Source of the DNA: Methylobacillus rhizosphaerae
Lineage (GTDB): Bacteria; Pseudomonadota; Gammaproteobacteria; Burkholderiales; Methylophilaceae
Direction of reading: 5' to 3'
Assembly (NCBI RefSeq): GCF_900187985.1
Contig: NZ_FZOA01000007.1
Coordinates: forward strand, 124,001-188,000
Length of the DNA stretch: 64,000 nucleotides
The notes beneath the pieces were generated by a model. It saw only the letters and a list, made by a program, of their open reading frames with translations, had not been told where the DNA came from and searched no databases. Positions 20,731-30,871 of the stretch are shown here, piece by piece. A program made the position numbers and the translations under genes. Every line of letters begins with the position of its first letter. Positions within the stretch are counted from its first letter, which is position 1.

Positions 20731-21952
20731 ATTTGCGCTGTGACAGTGGCCGCTTGATTATCAGACGATGTATCAGCAAAGCACCCATGCCGCATCCGGC
20801 CATGACCATGGCCATCGGGAAGGTAGTGCCGTCGTGCAGCATATTGACCGAGCCACCAGCCAGTGTGGCGAGGCAGAATTGCAATGAACCCATCAGTGCA
20901 GAGGCTGTACCTGCCTGCTGGCCATGGGTGGCCAACGTGGCGGCGCTGGAGTTGGGGCCGATATAACCTATGCTGGCAACAAAACCGAAAATGCCGAGCA
21001 GCAGCAGGGGCAGGGTGATATGGCCTGATAATGATAGCCCCAGCAGGATCAAGCCAATACCGCCCGGCAGCCACAATGCGCGTGAAAGCAGCACAGTGGC
21101 ATCATGTTGCTTCAGGCGCCAGGCGTTGATCTGGCTGAATAGAATCAGGCCGGCGGCATTGGCTGCAAAAATCCAGCCATAGTGCTGTGTTGGAATTTGG
21201 TAATACTCAATGAATACAAACGGTGAGCCGGCAATATAGGCAAACATCCCGGCACGCGCCAGGCCGCCGCTCAATGTGTAGCCGAGGAAGCTGCGGTCTG
21301 TCAGTAATCTGCTGTAATTCCGCAAGACATGGGTAAGCACCAGTGGCGGCTCATGGCGTGTGTCATGTGTTTCCTCCAGCTGGAAATAGACTGCTATCAG
21401 TCCTGCGCTGCCTGCCACTGCCAGTGTGAGGAATAACACACGCCAGTCAAACACGGTGACAATCCAGCCGCCGACCAGTGGTGCAATAATAGGAGCCAGC
21501 CCCATCACCAGCATCAACATGGAAAGTGCACGTGCTGTATCGTTGGCGTTACACCTGTCCCGGATAATTGCCATAGTGACCACCATGCCTGCGCACCCTC
21601 CGAGAGCCTGCAGGAAACGCCAGGCAATCAGTTCGTGAATGCTGCCTGTAAAAGCGCAGCCGATGGATGCCGCAATATAAATCACCAACCCCACCATTAA
21701 TGGCAAGCGCCGACCAAAACGGTCGCTTAGTGGTCCATAAAATAGCTGGCCAATGGCTAATCCGATGAAATAACTTGCCAGAGTCAGTTCAGCGCTGCCT
21801 GCATGTGCCAGCAGGCTTTTCTCTATTTCCGGGAAGCCCGGCAGGTACATGTCTATGGATAGAGGGGCAAGGCCGGTAAGGGCACCTAACAGGAGCAGCC
21901 AACCACTTGTGAGGGAAACGTTGGAAGAAGATGCGTTCTTGTTATGTGTCAT
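20729..21952 (-). CDS. MFS drug-resistance transporter, Bcr/CflA family
   Basis: A 407-residue, 12-helix major facilitator protein of the DHA1/Bcr-CflA group: L-S-I-D-M-Y-L-P in TM1, the loop 2-3 motif GPLSDRFGRRLPLM, and an R-D-R motif at the end of TM4. It is an inner-membrane drug or metabolite exporter. The ATG at 21952 gives a short charged N-terminus directly before TM1 as in the family; the frame is open 41 codons further upstream, but that part is unlike a transporter and neither start has a clear ribosome-binding site. It is separated from dnaJ by a bidirectional terminator and is convergent with leuA. Confidence 0.87.
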   Translation of the reverse strand: MTHNKNASSSNVSLTSGWLLLLGALTGLAPLSIDMYLPGFPEIEKSLLAHAGSAELTLASYFIGLAIGQLFYGPLSDRFGRRLPLMVGLVIYIAASIGCAFTGSIHELIAWRFLQALGGCAGMVVTMAIIRDRCNANDTARALSMLMLVMGLAPIIAPLVGGWIVTVFDWRVLFLTLAVAGSAGLIAVYFQLEETHDTRHEPPLVLTHVLRNYSRLLTDRSFLGYTLSGGLARAGMFAYIAGSPFVFIEYYQIPTQHYGWIFAANAAGLILFSQINAWRLKQHDATVLLSRALWLPGGIGLILLGLSLSGHITLPLLLLGIFGFVASIGYIGPNSSAATLATHGQQAGTASALMGSLQFCLATLAGGSVNMLHDGTTFPMAMVMAGCGMGALLIHRLIIKRPLSQRK

Positions 21953-22109
21953 AGAAAAATGTCTGATATGTTCAGGCCCCATACTACAGGGCGAGGAGGC
22001 CGTTGCACAGGGAAATGAGGCTGCGGCAGGGATGTGGTATCTGGAAACAGAGTCAGAAATACTTCTCGATTTCATATGCCGCAGATACTGCTATCAAGTC
22101 ATGAGAAAC

Positions 22110-22139
22110 AAAAAGGCATGGTGGTAACCATGCCTTTTT
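22110..22139. terminator. Bidirectional terminator between dnaJ and the MFS gene
   Basis: A 12-bp stem, AAAAAGGCATGG (22110-22121) with CCATGCCTTTTT (22128-22139), 6-nt loop, with T-rich tails on both strands. It ends the dnaJ transcript on the minus strand. Confidence 0.88.
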
Positions 22140-22160
22140 GTTTTTGCAGATCAGCGAGAG

Positions 22161-23282
22161 TTACTGGAAGAAATCCTTCACTTTTGTCATCCAGGATTTT
22201 GCCCGAGGGCTGTGCTTGCCGGAATCCAGCTGATTGATGTCTTCCAGTTCGCGCAACAGTTCCTTCTGTCGTTCGGTCAGCTTGACCGGGGTTTCTACCA
22301 CGACATGACACATCAGGTCGCCCATGTCGCTGCTTCGCAGTGGTTTGATACCCTTGCCACGCAGACGGAATACAGCGCCAGTCTGAGTTTCTGGAGGGAT
22401 TTTCATCTTGGCATGACCATCCAGGGTTGGGATTTCGATTTCACCGCCCAGGGCTGCTGTCGTGAAGCTGATCGGCATTTCGCAGTGCAGGTTGGCACCT
22501 TCGCGCTGGAAGATGTCATGCTGCTTGAGGTGCACGACAACATAGAGATCGCCGGGAGGGCCGCCGTTGACGCCGGCTTCGCCTTCGCCAGATAGGCGGA
22601 TGCGATCGCCTTCATCCACGCCGGCTGGTATCTTGACCGAGAGTGTCTTGTGCTGCTTGACACGTCCGCCGCCGTGGCAGGTCGGACACGGTTCCTTGAC
22701 CATTTGGCCGGAGCCATGACATTTGGGGCAGGTTTGTTGTACGGAGAAGAAACCTTGCTGCATGCGTACCTGGCCATGGCCGCCACAAGTGGTACAAGTG
22801 ACAGGCTGTGTGCCGGGGCGTGCGCCAGAACCGTGACAGGTTTCGCATTCCGCCATGACAGGAATACGGATCTTGGTTTCGGTGCCGCGGGCTGCGTCTT
22901 CCAGTGATATTTCCATGTTGTAGCGCAGGTCCGCGCCACGATAGACATTGGAGCGACGGTTGCCTCCGCCTCCGCCAAAGATATCACCAAAGATGTCACC
23001 AAAGGCATCAGCAAAATTGCCAAAGCCCGCACCTCCGGCGCCAGCGCCTGCGCTGGGGTCTACACCTGCGTGGCCATACTGGTCGTAAGCACCGCGTTTC
23101 TGGTCATCCGACAGGATTTCGTAGGCTTCCTTGGCTTCCTTGAAGCTTTCTTCGGCCTTGGGATTATCCGGGTTGCGATCCGGATGGAATTTCATCGCCA
23201 GCTTGCGGTAAGCCTTCTTGATTTCATCATCCGAAGCGTCCCGGTTGACACCCAGTACCTCGTAATAATCTCTTTTTGCCAT
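22161..23282 (-). CDS. dnaJ: Chaperone DnaJ (Hsp40)
   Basis: A 373-residue type I J-protein that stimulates DnaK ATPase and delivers unfolded clients. In order: J domain with the HPD tripeptide in [12 protein letters not shown] (about residues 32-35), a Gly/Phe region (about 76-110), a zinc-finger domain with four CxxCxGxG repeats (about 140-210) and C-terminal substrate-binding domains. It lies 129 nt downstream of dnaK on the same strand. No separate sigma-32 promoter was recognised in that gap, so it is probably cotranscribed with dnaK. Confidence 0.97.
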   Translation of the reverse strand: MAKRDYYEVLGVNRDASDDEIKKAYRKLAMKFHPDRNPDNPKAEESFKEAKEAYEILSDDQKRGAYDQYGHAGVDPSAGAGAGGAGFGNFADAFGDIFGDIFGGGGGNRRSNVYRGADLRYNMEISLEDAARGTETKIRIPVMAECETCHGSGARPGTQPVTCTTCGGHGQVRMQQGFFSVQQTCPKCHGSGQMVKEPCPTCHGGGRVKQHKTLSVKIPAGVDEGDRIRLSGEGEAGVNGGPPGDLYVVVHLKQHDIFQREGANLHCEMPISFTTAALGGEIEIPTLDGHAKMKIPPETQTGAVFRLRGKGIKPLRSSDMGDLMCHVVVETPVKLTERQKELLRELEDINQLDSGKHSPRAKSWMTKVKDFFQ

Positions 23283-23358
23283 ATTTTTCTGCTAACAATA
23301 TCAGTAAGCCCTGAACAAGCCACCGCCTTGCCGCGTGTGGTTCATCCAGGACTTCCTG

Positions 23359-23389
23359 GAGGCACAGCAGGGAGCATCCTGTGTGCCTC
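23359..23389. repeat. Inverted repeat in the dnaK-dnaJ gap
   Basis: GAGGCACA (23359-23366) pairs with TGTGCCTC (23382-23389), with an inner CAGG/CCTG continuing the stem. There is no T run on either strand, so it is unlikely to be a terminator; it may be an mRNA processing or stability hairpin that lowers dnaJ relative to dnaK. Confidence 0.5.
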
Positions 23390-23411
23390 ATGAGGTTACA
23401 TGGTAAAGGAC

Positions 23412-25334
23412 TTACTTCTTGTCATCCTTGACTTCCTCGAACTCGGCATCCACAACTTCGGCGTCCACGGTCTTTTCCTGTGGCTCGCCTTGGTCTGCGG
23501 CACCAGCTTCAGCCTGACTGGCAGCGTAAACTTTCTCGCCCAGCTTCTGGGAAGCTTCCATCAAGGCATTGGTCTTGCTCTCGATGGCATCCTTGTCGTC
23601 ACTCTTGATGACTTCTTCCAGCTCTTTCACCGCGTTCTCTATGGCTTCCTTCTCGTTGGCTTCCAGCTTGTCGCCGTGGTCAGCCAGAGATTTCTTTACG
23701 CTGTGGATTGCGCCGTCGGCGCTGTTGCGCGCATCGACCAGTTCACGCAGTTTCTTGTCTTCATCTGCGTACTTGGCGGCATCTTCTTCCATGCGCTTGA
23801 TCTCTTCATCGGACAAACCGGAGTTGGCTTTGATGGTGATCTTGTTTTCCTTGCCGGTCGCCTTGTCCTTGGCGGACACGTGCAGGATACCGTTGGCGTC
23901 GATGTCGAAAGTGACTTCGATCTGCGGCATGCCGCGTGGCGCTGGAGGAATATCGCTCAGGTTGAACTGGCCCAGGCTCTTGTTGCCGGAGGCCACTTCG
24001 CGCTCGCCCTGCAGCACATGGATGGTCACGGCGGACTGGTTGTCGTCGGCTGTGGAGAACACTTGTGATGCCTTGGTCGGGATCGTGGTGTTCTTCTGGA
24101 TCAGTTTGGTCATTACGCTGCCCAGGGTTTCGATACCGAGGGAGAGCGGAGTAACATCAAGCAGCAGCACGTCCTTCACGTCACCCTGCAACACACCGCC
24201 CTGGATGGAAGCGCCAACTGCAACGGCTTCGTCAGGGTTCACGTCTTTGCGCGGCTCCTTGCCGAAGAATTCCTTCACCTTTTCCTGTACCTTGGGCATG
24301 CGGGTCTGGCCACCGACCAGGATCACGTCCTGAATGTCGGATACCTTGACGCCAGCATCTCGCAAGGCAGTTTCACAAGGCTTGATGGAGCGTTCGATCA
24401 GGTCTTCCACCAGGCTTTCGAACTTGGTGCGGGTGATCTTGACTACCAAGTGCTTGGGGCCGCTTGCATCAGCAGTGATGTAAGGCAGGTTGACTTCGGT
24501 CTGTGTGCTGGAAGAGAGCTCGATCTTGGCCTTCTCAGCTGCTTCCTTCAGGCGCTGTTTAGCCAGCAGGTCGTTGCGCAGGTCAAGGCCATTTTCCTTC
24601 TTGAACTCGTCAGCAAGGAAGTCAATCAGGCGATTGTCGAAGTCTTCACCGCCGAGGAAAGTGTCACCGTTGGTAGAAAGTACTTCAAACTGATGTTCAC
24701 CATCAATTTCAGAGATATCGATGATGGAGATGTCGAAAGTACCGCCACCCAGGTCATAAACGGCAATCTTGCGATCACCTTCTTGCTTGTCAAGGCCGAA
24801 AGCCAATGCCGCGGCAGTTGGTTCGTTGATGATACGCTTGACATCCAGGCCTGCAATACGACCGGCATCCTTGGTTGCCTGGCGCTGAGCATCGTTGAAG
24901 TATGCTGGTACTGTGATCACAGCCTCGGTGACTTCTTCACCCAGATAGTCTTCAGCAGTCTTCTTCATCTTGCGCAGTACTTCTGCGGAGATTTGTGGTG
25001 GCGCCAGCTTATCATTGCGTACTTCTATCCACGCATCGCCATTATCAGCCTTGGTGATGGTGTAAGGCATCAGGCCGATATCCTTCTGCACTTCCTTTTC
25101 TTCGAAGCGGCGGCCGATCAGACGCTTGACTGCGTAGAGTGTGTTCTTTGGGTTGGTCACAGCCTGGCGTTTCGCTGGTGCACCCACCAGAATTTCGCCA
25201 TCTTCCTGATAAGCAATAATGGATGGCGTGGTGCGAGTGCCTTCTGCATTCTCAATCACACGTGGCTTGCCACCTTCCATGACGGATACGCAGGAGTTGG
25301 TGGTGCCTAAATCAATACCAATAATTTTTCCCAT
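23412..25334 (-). CDS. dnaK: Chaperone DnaK (Hsp70)
   Basis: A 640-residue Hsp70. The N-terminal ATPase domain starts [15 protein letters not shown], contains the [14 protein letters not shown] phosphate loop, and ends near residue 385 at the linker [13 protein letters not shown]; substrate-binding beta domain and helical lid follow, ending in a charged tail EEVKDDKK. It folds proteins in the cytosol together with the DnaJ and GrpE encoded on either side. A strong sigma-32 promoter lies just upstream, so it can be transcribed independently of grpE. The ribosome-binding site is GGAA before the ATG. Confidence 0.98.
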   Translation of the reverse strand: MGKIIGIDLGTTNSCVSVMEGGKPRVIENAEGTRTTPSIIAYQEDGEILVGAPAKRQAVTNPKNTLYAVKRLIGRRFEEKEVQKDIGLMPYTITKADNGDAWIEVRNDKLAPPQISAEVLRKMKKTAEDYLGEEVTEAVITVPAYFNDAQRQATKDAGRIAGLDVKRIINEPTAAALAFGLDKQEGDRKIAVYDLGGGTFDISIIDISEIDGEHQFEVLSTNGDTFLGGEDFDNRLIDFLADEFKKENGLDLRNDLLAKQRLKEAAEKAKIELSSSTQTEVNLPYITADASGPKHLVVKITRTKFESLVEDLIERSIKPCETALRDAGVKVSDIQDVILVGGQTRMPKVQEKVKEFFGKEPRKDVNPDEAVAVGASIQGGVLQGDVKDVLLLDVTPLSLGIETLGSVMTKLIQKNTTIPTKASQVFSTADDNQSAVTIHVLQGEREVASGNKSLGQFNLSDIPPAPRGMPQIEVTFDIDANGILHVSAKDKATGKENKITIKANSGLSDEEIKRMEEDAAKYADEDKKLRELVDARNSADGAIHSVKKSLADHGDKLEANEKEAIENAVKELEEVIKSDDKDAIESKTNALMEASQKLGEKVYAASQAEAGAADQGEPQEKTVDAEVVDAEFEEVKDDKK

Positions 25335-25385
25335 TGTCTGGATTCCTTGTGTTCTTTTAATTCAAAGTGGATAACTATGTTGCCA

Positions 25386-25413
25386 AAGTGGGGATAGGTG
25401 AGATGATTTCAAG
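25386..25413 (-). promoter_or_regulatory. Sigma-32 heat-shock promoter for dnaK
   Basis: Read on the minus strand, CTTGAAA (25413-25407), 13 nt, CCCCACTT (25393-25386): an almost exact match to the RpoH consensus. The predicted transcript start is about 45 nt before the dnaK ATG. Confidence 0.85.
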
Positions 25414-25452
25414 TCTCTTTGCGAAAAAATCCCCACGGGCAACTGAACCTGA

Positions 25453-25980
25453 TTATTTGGCAACCATCACCAGTGCCGGGCGCAGTACGCGATCATTCAG
25501 GGTGTAGCCCTTCTGCAATACGGTAACCACGGTGTTGGGTTCTGCGTCACTTTCCACAGTGCTGATGGCCTGGTGCTTGTTGGGGTCGAATTTTTCGCCC
25601 GCTGGGTTGATTTCGACAATACTGAACTTCTCAAATACCGAAGTCAGCTGTTTGGAGGTGAGCTCCACCCCGTCACGGTAGCTTTCCAGTGTGGCTGAGC
25701 CTACATTCAGGGCAGCATCCAGGCTGTCCTTGACGGAAAGCAGTTCGTTGGAGAATTTTTCCAGGGCGAACTTGCGTGCCTTGTCAATATCATCTGCAGC
25801 CCGGCGACGAATGTTTTCGCCTTCAGCCTTGGCATACAGTACAGCAGCCTGTTGTTCGGCAAGCTGGGCTTCCAGTTCGGCAATCCTGTCATCAACGGAA
25901 CCTGCTGTCGCGGCATCCTGTGCCGCTGCATCTGTATTGTCGATCAGGTCGGTTTCTGGCGTCTTGTCTTCTTGCTGCAT
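25453..25980 (-). CDS. grpE: Nucleotide exchange factor GrpE
   Basis: A 175-residue protein that releases ADP from DnaK. It has an acidic, disordered N-terminus (about 1-35), a long dimerising coiled coil ([19 protein letters not shown] onward, with [19 protein letters not shown]) and a C-terminal beta wing with [11 protein letters not shown]. The ATG at 25980 is chosen because AGGGA lies 7 nt upstream; the frame is open 10 codons further without a site. It heads the grpE-dnaK-dnaJ cluster and has its own sigma-32 promoter. Confidence 0.96.
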   Translation of the reverse strand: MQQEDKTPETDLIDNTDAAAQDAATAGSVDDRIAELEAQLAEQQAAVLYAKAEGENIRRRAADDIDKARKFALEKFSNELLSVKDSLDAALNVGSATLESYRDGVELTSKQLTSVFEKFSIVEINPAGEKFDPNKHQAISTVESDAEPNTVVTVLQKGYTLNDRVLRPALVMVAK

Positions 25981-26016
25981 GATAAGTCCCTGTTGGTAAT
26001 GATGTAACAACGAAGC

Positions 26017-26044
26017 AAATGGGGATATATATGCAAATTACAAG
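26017..26044 (-). promoter_or_regulatory. Sigma-32 heat-shock promoter for grpE
   Basis: On the minus strand, CTTGTAA (26044-26038), 13 nt, CCCCATTT (26024-26017). The -10 element matches the RpoH consensus exactly and the spacing equals that of the dnaK promoter; the -35 differs at one base. Confidence 0.82.
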
Positions 26045-26100
26045 TAGGGCGGGGTAATTTAAATGTGAACAGCCGCTAATGTTGAGTTAAATATTTGACT

Positions 26101-27069
26101 TTACTGAATAATGACCTGTTTCAGCGCGTCCAGTACAGTCGCGACTGCCGGTACTTGGTTTTTTCCACCGAGGTTGCGCACCTTGCGTTGGTCATACGCA
26201 AGCACACCTGTCAGCTGCGGGTCAGTATCTGTATAGAGTGCGACAGTAGGCTGTTTTAAAGCGGCGGACAGGTGTACCAAGCCGGTATCTACCCCGATGG
26301 CTGCCTGGCTGTGTGCGATCACCGATGCGAGTTGATGCAGTGGCAGGCGCGGCAGTACCAGGCAGGAAGGCACTGCCTGGGCAATACGCTGTGCACGTGC
26401 CTCTTCGCTGGCATTACCCCAGGGGAGTACCAGTTGCAATCCTTGTTTGTGCAATGAGTGACCCAGCGCTACCCAGAGCGGTTCTGGCCAGAGTTTTGAG
26501 TCACGGCTCGTGGCATGCAGTCCAACAATATAATGTGGCGGAAGCTGCCAGCCTGGATCAAGGATGCTGGCAGTAATACCGTAATCCGGAGGCGAGTCTG
26601 GAACAGGATAGCCAAGTGCGCGTGCCGCCAGCTCACGATTGCGGGTGACGGCATGCTGGTTGCGGGCAACGGTATGACGGTGCTGATAAAACATGGCAGC
26701 CCATGATTCACGGGCGGAAGCACTGTCCTGGCCGTGGTAGGCTCCTTTGGCCTGGCTGCCGATCAGGGCGCTTTTCAGCAATCCTTGGGTATCAATGATG
26801 GCATCATAATCCTGGGTACGTAGCTGCTGCCGCATTTGCTGTAGTTCGCGCCAGGTGGCGGGGTGCAGCAAATGCTTGCGCCAGCGTCGAATAGCAACAG
26901 TGATGACCTGGGATACGCCTGGGTGCAGGCGCGGAATGTCGGCAAAACTTTCTTCCACTACCCAGTCTATTTCCATATCCGGAAATGCGGCCCTGATGTC
27001 CGTAATGACAGGCAGATTGTGGATGACATCTCCCAAAGATGTCGTTTTGATCATGAGCAAACGAGGCAT
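26101..27069 (-). CDS. waaC: Lipopolysaccharide heptosyltransferase I
   Basis: A 322-residue GT9 glycosyltransferase that adds the first L-glycero-D-manno-heptose to Kdo2-lipid A on the cytosolic face of the inner membrane. Family marks are the N-terminal IKTTSLGDVIHNLPV, the acceptor/donor region with D-T-Q-G-L-L-K-S, and the C-terminal IGVDTGLVHLSAALKQPTVALYT. Three in-frame ATGs (27090, 27078, 27069) are possible; 27069 gives the usual MPRLLMIK opening but none has a strong ribosome-binding site. It is divergent from waaG with about 50 nt between them, so the promoters must overlap. Confidence 0.9.
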   Translation of the reverse strand: MPRLLMIKTTSLGDVIHNLPVITDIRAAFPDMEIDWVVEESFADIPRLHPGVSQVITVAIRRWRKHLLHPATWRELQQMRQQLRTQDYDAIIDTQGLLKSALIGSQAKGAYHGQDSASARESWAAMFYQHRHTVARNQHAVTRNRELAARALGYPVPDSPPDYGITASILDPGWQLPPHYIVGLHATSRDSKLWPEPLWVALGHSLHKQGLQLVLPWGNASEEARAQRIAQAVPSCLVLPRLPLHQLASVIAHSQAAIGVDTGLVHLSAALKQPTVALYTDTDPQLTGVLAYDQRKVRNLGGKNQVPAVATVLDALKQVIIQ

Positions 27070-27125
27070 GGACGGCATTTTCGCATACAATCCAGTTTAT
27101 TTTTTCAATTCAAGGCTGGCGACTG

Positions 27126-28301
27126 TTGAAGTTTGCATTTTTGACCTTCAAGTATTTCCCGTATGGCGGCATGCAGCGCGATATGCTGCGTACCGCCATA
27201 CGCTTGTCTCAGGCTGGGCATCATGTGGATATTTTTACCATGTCATGGAGTGGTGAGTTGCCGCAAGGCAATATTGCCGTCCATATCCTGCCTGGGCGTG
27301 GCTGGTTCAATTTCCAGAAATACCAGGATTTTATCCGGCAGGCGCAGGCGGAAATTGCCAGTCGGGGCGGTTTTGATCTGGTGGTTGGTTACAATCGCAT
27401 GGAAGGGTTAGGTGCCTATTTCGCGGCTGACCCTTGCTTTATCGAGCGCGCGCATCGCCAGCGTAACTGGCTGTATCGGTTGACGCCGAGATATCGCTGG
27501 TTCCAGCGGATGGAAGAGGCCATTTTCTCGGTGAAGGCCGATACCCAGATGCTGATGGTGGATATGGCGGAGAAGGCCGTGTTCCAGCACTGGTATCACA
27601 CTCAGGATGCGCGTTTCCACTATATCCCACCATATCTGTCTGCTGAACGCCTGCAATTGCAGGACAGGGCGGAGATGCGCGACTATCTGCGGCATACGTT
27701 CAATTTGCCGCAGGATGCGCATGTCGCGTTGCTGGTCGGCTCCGGTTTTTATATGAAAGGGTTGGATCGCGCAGTGATAGCGCTGGCGAAGTTACCCGTG
27801 CACTTGAGAAAGAATTTCAAGCTGATCGCCATCGGCCAGGATAAGCCGGAGCCCTTTATACGCATGGCGCGAAAACTGGGAGTCAGCGATCATTTAATCA
27901 TCTCCGCAGGGCGCCCGGATATTCCACAGCTGATGCAGGGCGCTGATTTCTATCTGCATCCAGCCTACCGGGAAAATACTGGCCTGGTGATCCTGGAAGC
28001 GATGGCCAGCGGCTTACCAGTCGTTGCGACGGCCAGTTGTGGTTATGCTACGCATGTGCAGGCGGCAGGGGCTGGCCTGGTTGTGGCAGTGCCTTTTGAG
28101 CAGGCTGCATTGGAGAAGACTTTGCGCGATATGCTGGAAATTGTGCAGGCACGTGGTGAGCAGCTACAGGCCTGGCGTGAAAACGGGCTACGTTATGTGC
28201 AACAATTGATGCAAGCCAATAATGGCGATGCGGAAGCGCTGATCCTGCAGGATATTGTGATGTCCGGGGCAGTGTCCAACCAAACACAGGAGTCGTTGTA
28301 A
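27126..28301 (+). CDS. waaG: Lipopolysaccharide core glucosyltransferase I (WaaG-like)
   Basis: A 391-residue GT4 enzyme, GT-B fold. The opening FLTFKYFPYGGMQRDMLR is closely similar to the WaaG donor-site start, and the C-terminal part carries the E-x7-E motif in ENTGLVILEAMASGLPVV. WaaG transfers glucose (GalNAc in Pseudomonas) to heptose II of the inner core. Translation begins at TTG (27126) with AAGG at 27112-27115. It is the first gene of waaG-waaP-eptC-like-tandem kinase-carbamoyltransferase, and its stop overlaps the waaP start by one base. The exact sugar cannot be told. Confidence 0.88.
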   Translation: MKFAFLTFKYFPYGGMQRDMLRTAIRLSQAGHHVDIFTMSWSGELPQGNIAVHILPGRGWFNFQKYQDFIRQAQAEIASRGGFDLVVGYNRMEGLGAYFAADPCFIERAHRQRNWLYRLTPRYRWFQRMEEAIFSVKADTQMLMVDMAEKAVFQHWYHTQDARFHYIPPYLSAERLQLQDRAEMRDYLRHTFNLPQDAHVALLVGSGFYMKGLDRAVIALAKLPVHLRKNFKLIAIGQDKPEPFIRMARKLGVSDHLIISAGRPDIPQLMQGADFYLHPAYRENTGLVILEAMASGLPVVATASCGYATHVQAAGAGLVVAVPFEQAALEKTLRDMLEIVQARGEQLQAWRENGLRYVQQLMQANNGDAEALILQDIVMSGAVSNQTQESL

Positions 28302-29137
28302 TGACGCGCGAAATATTGGAGTTATCACCAGAAATTCGCGTAGGCGTGCAGGGCGAGGATATATTTGCTGCTGTTATGGATTTGCAGGGTCAGGTGTTTC
28401 GTGATGTGCCAGGCCGTAAGACTATCCGGGTTGATATTGCCGGCCAGTCCTGTTTCATCAAACAGCATTTTGGTGTGGGCTGGGGTGAAATTTTCAAGAA
28501 TCTCTTGGCATTCAAGTTGCCGATTATCAGTGCTGATACGGAGAGGCGGGCAATCGAGGCCCTGGGGAGAATCGGGATTGCCACGACACCATTGGCAGGG
28601 TACGGAGAACGCGGGTGCAGCCCTGCAAGCCGGCAGTCTTTCCTGATCACGCATGACCTGGGGGATATCCTTTCGCTGGAAACACTGGCTGAACAATGGG
28701 CAGTCACGCCACCAGAGCCACGTTTCAAGCGGCATCTGCTCATTGAAGTGGCATCACTTGCTGCCCGCCTGCATGATAGTGGCCTCAATCATCGTGATTT
28801 CTATCTTTGTCATATCTGTCTGGATTTACCACGCCTGCGGCAGGGTGACATTCATTTGTATTTGATAGATCTGCACCGCGTCGGAATCCGTGAGACAATC
28901 CGTTCCCGTGATCGTATGAAGGATATGGCCGCGTTATATTTCTCGGCAATGAATGCAGGATTGTCAGCACGCGATTACTTACGTTTCCTGCGCAGGTATC
29001 GTGGTCGGTCAATCAGAATTACTCTACAGGAAGAGCGTGATTTCTGGCGGCAGGTACAAGTACGTGCAATCAGACTTTATATCAAATTACACAAAGTTGC
29101 GCCTGATCTGCATCAGCTTGGCGGCATCATCGCCTGA
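28301..29137 (+). CDS. waaP: LPS core heptose(I) kinase
   Basis: A 278-residue kinase that phosphorylates heptose I of the inner core, important for outer-membrane stability. The kinase fold shows the ATP-binding Lys54 in SCFIKQHFG, the catalytic loop NHRDFYLCH (Asp166) and the metal-binding Asp190 in LIDLHR. Length and motifs match WaaP/RfaP. It is coupled to waaG by a TAATG overlap. In Pseudomonas aeruginosa the same waaC-waaG-waaP order occurs and WaaP is essential. Confidence 0.93.
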   Translation: MTREILELSPEIRVGVQGEDIFAAVMDLQGQVFRDVPGRKTIRVDIAGQSCFIKQHFGVGWGEIFKNLLAFKLPIISADTERRAIEALGRIGIATTPLAGYGERGCSPASRQSFLITHDLGDILSLETLAEQWAVTPPEPRFKRHLLIEVASLAARLHDSGLNHRDFYLCHICLDLPRLRQGDIHLYLIDLHRVGIRETIRSRDRMKDMAALYFSAMNAGLSARDYLRFLRRYRGRSIRITLQEERDFWRQVQVRAIRLYIKLHKVAPDLHQLGGIIA

Positions 29138-29170
29138 TTCATGACAGGCTGGCACACAGCCAGGATATCT

Positions 29171-30871
29171 ATGCAAACACCATTCAAGCTTTCTTTGCAG
29201 CGCCCGGGTTGGAGTGCTGTTCTCGATTATTACCTGTTTTTCTTCTATTTCTCCGGTATTACGCACATATTGCTGCAGATAAGCGGCGCTACCATTTTTG
29301 TCGGCTTGCGCCAGGCGATTGTGATGAGTTTGCTTTGGCTGATTCCTGTTATGTTGTTGCCTCGTTATGCGCGCAAGTTAGCGGCCGGAATCGGATTGGT
29401 GCTGTGGGGCTTCTCCCTTGTGAGTCTGGGGTATTTCTGCATTTATGGGCAGGAATTCTCCCAAAGCGTGATGTTCACGATTTTTGAATCCAACCCTGCT
29501 GAGTCGAGTGAGTTCATTGCGCATTACTTTGTATGGTGGATGATCCCGGTATTGTTGTTGCATAGTGCAGTTGCCTATTGGTTATGGCATAGGCTGGGCC
29601 GGGTGCAAGTCAGCAGGCGGGCGGCCTGGACGGTAAGCCTGTTGATTCTGACACTATTGTTTGTGCAGCCGATGTTCAAGCAGTTGGTGATCAAGAGAGC
29701 GGGCCTGGATACGGCTGTTGAGAAGTTGCAGTTGCGGATGGAGCCAGCAGTTCCCTGGCAGATGGTGATTGGCTACATGCATTACCGCAAGCAACTTGCC
29801 AATATGGAAGCATTGTTGGAGCAGAACAATAAAGTGCCACCGTTGAATGCATTGCAGGATACCAATGCCGGGCAGCCTGCTACACTGGTATTGGTGCTGG
29901 GTGAGTCGACTAATCGCGAGCGCATGAGCCTGTATGGCTATCCGCGCAAAACCACGCCACGGCTGGATGCCATGCGTGAACAATTGAGTGTCTTCGAAAA
30001 TGTCGTGACTTCCAGGCCTTACACCATCGAGTCACTGACCCAGGTATTGAGTTTTGCGGATCAGGAGCATCCTGATCTCTATCTCACCAAGCCATCACTC
30101 ATGAATATGATGCGCCAGGCAGATTACAAGTCGTACTGGATTACCAATCATCAGACGATTACCAAGCGCAATACCATGTTGACCAATTTTTCCAAGCAGA
30201 CTGACAGGCAGTTTTATATGAACAACAGCCGGGCGCAGAATTCACGTGAATACGATGCCAATGTGTTTGCTCCGTTTGAAGAAGTGTTGGCTGACCCTGC
30301 TCCCAGGAAATTCATTGTGGTGCACCTGCTTGGTACACATATGAAATATGAGTACCGCTATCCTGCAGAATTCAATGTGTTCCGGGGACGCGCCGGGGTG
30401 CCATCCGTACTCGATGATGATGAGGCCGAGGTATACAATAGCTACGATAATGCCGTGCTTTACAATGATTACGTCATGTCTACATTGATTAATACCTTGC
30501 GTGAACGTGCCCCGAACAGTCTGCTGGTGTATTTCTCGGATCATGGCGAGGATGTCTATGATGGTCCCGATCATGACATGCTGGGACGCAATGAAAGCAA
30601 GCCAACACTGCCGATGTATACCGTGCCATTCATTATCTGGGCGTCCGAACAATGGAAATCCCACCATGACATGAATTTTGAAAGCATGCTGCAACGACCC
30701 TACAGCAACGCGCATTTCATTTACACATGGGCAGACCTGGCCGGATTGAGCTTTGATGGATTTGATCCCCAGTTCAGCCTGATCAATTCCCAGTTCAAGG
30801 AACATCCGCTGCTTATCGGAAATCCGAACCAGCCTGATACCCTCCATATACTGGATCTGCATGACCACTGA
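29171..30871 (+). CDS. eptC: Phosphoethanolamine transferase, EptC/CptA-like
   Basis: A 566-residue inner-membrane enzyme. About five N-terminal transmembrane helices (residues 15-175) are followed by a periplasmic sulfatase-fold domain with the nucleophile region VLGESTNRERMSLYGYPR and the C-terminal metal site YFSDHGEDVYDG...HDMLGRNE. EptC/CptA adds phosphoethanolamine to heptose I of the core; the GES-T form and LYGYPR distinguish it from the lipid-A enzyme EptA. AGGA at 29162-29165 selects the ATG at 29171 over one 30 nt upstream. The 3' end overlaps the following kinase gene by 11 nt. Substrate assignment rests on context. Confidence 0.82.
   Translation: MQTPFKLSLQRPGWSAVLDYYLFFFYFSGITHILLQISGATIFVGLRQAIVMSLLWLIPVMLLPRYARKLAAGIGLVLWGFSLVSLGYFCIYGQEFSQSVMFTIFESNPAESSEFIAHYFVWWMIPVLLLHSAVAYWLWHRLGRVQVSRRAAWTVSLLILTLLFVQPMFKQLVIKRAGLDTAVEKLQLRMEPAVPWQMVIGYMHYRKQLANMEALLEQNNKVPPLNALQDTNAGQPATLVLVLGESTNRERMSLYGYPRKTTPRLDAMREQLSVFENVVTSRPYTIESLTQVLSFADQEHPDLYLTKPSLMNMMRQADYKSYWITNHQTITKRNTMLTNFSKQTDRQFYMNNSRAQNSREYDANVFAPFEEVLADPAPRKFIVVHLLGTHMKYEYRYPAEFNVFRGRAGVPSVLDDDEAEVYNSYDNAVLYNDYVMSTLINTLRERAPNSLLVYFSDHGEDVYDGPDHDMLGRNESKPTLPMYTVPFIIWASEQWKSHHDMNFESMLQRPYSNAHFIYTWADLAGLSFDGFDPQFSLINSQFKEHPLLIGNPNQPDTLHILDLHDH

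Noticed and set aside
23359-23389. dnaK-dnaJ hairpin as a terminator
   Set aside because: The stem is good but there is no T run on the minus strand, and dnaJ lacks a visible promoter of its own.
24450-25310. Long open frame (286 codons) on the plus strand opposite dnaK
   Set aside because: It is antisense to the highly conserved DnaK ATPase domain, has no ribosome-binding site or family resemblance, and is explained by codon bias of the true gene.
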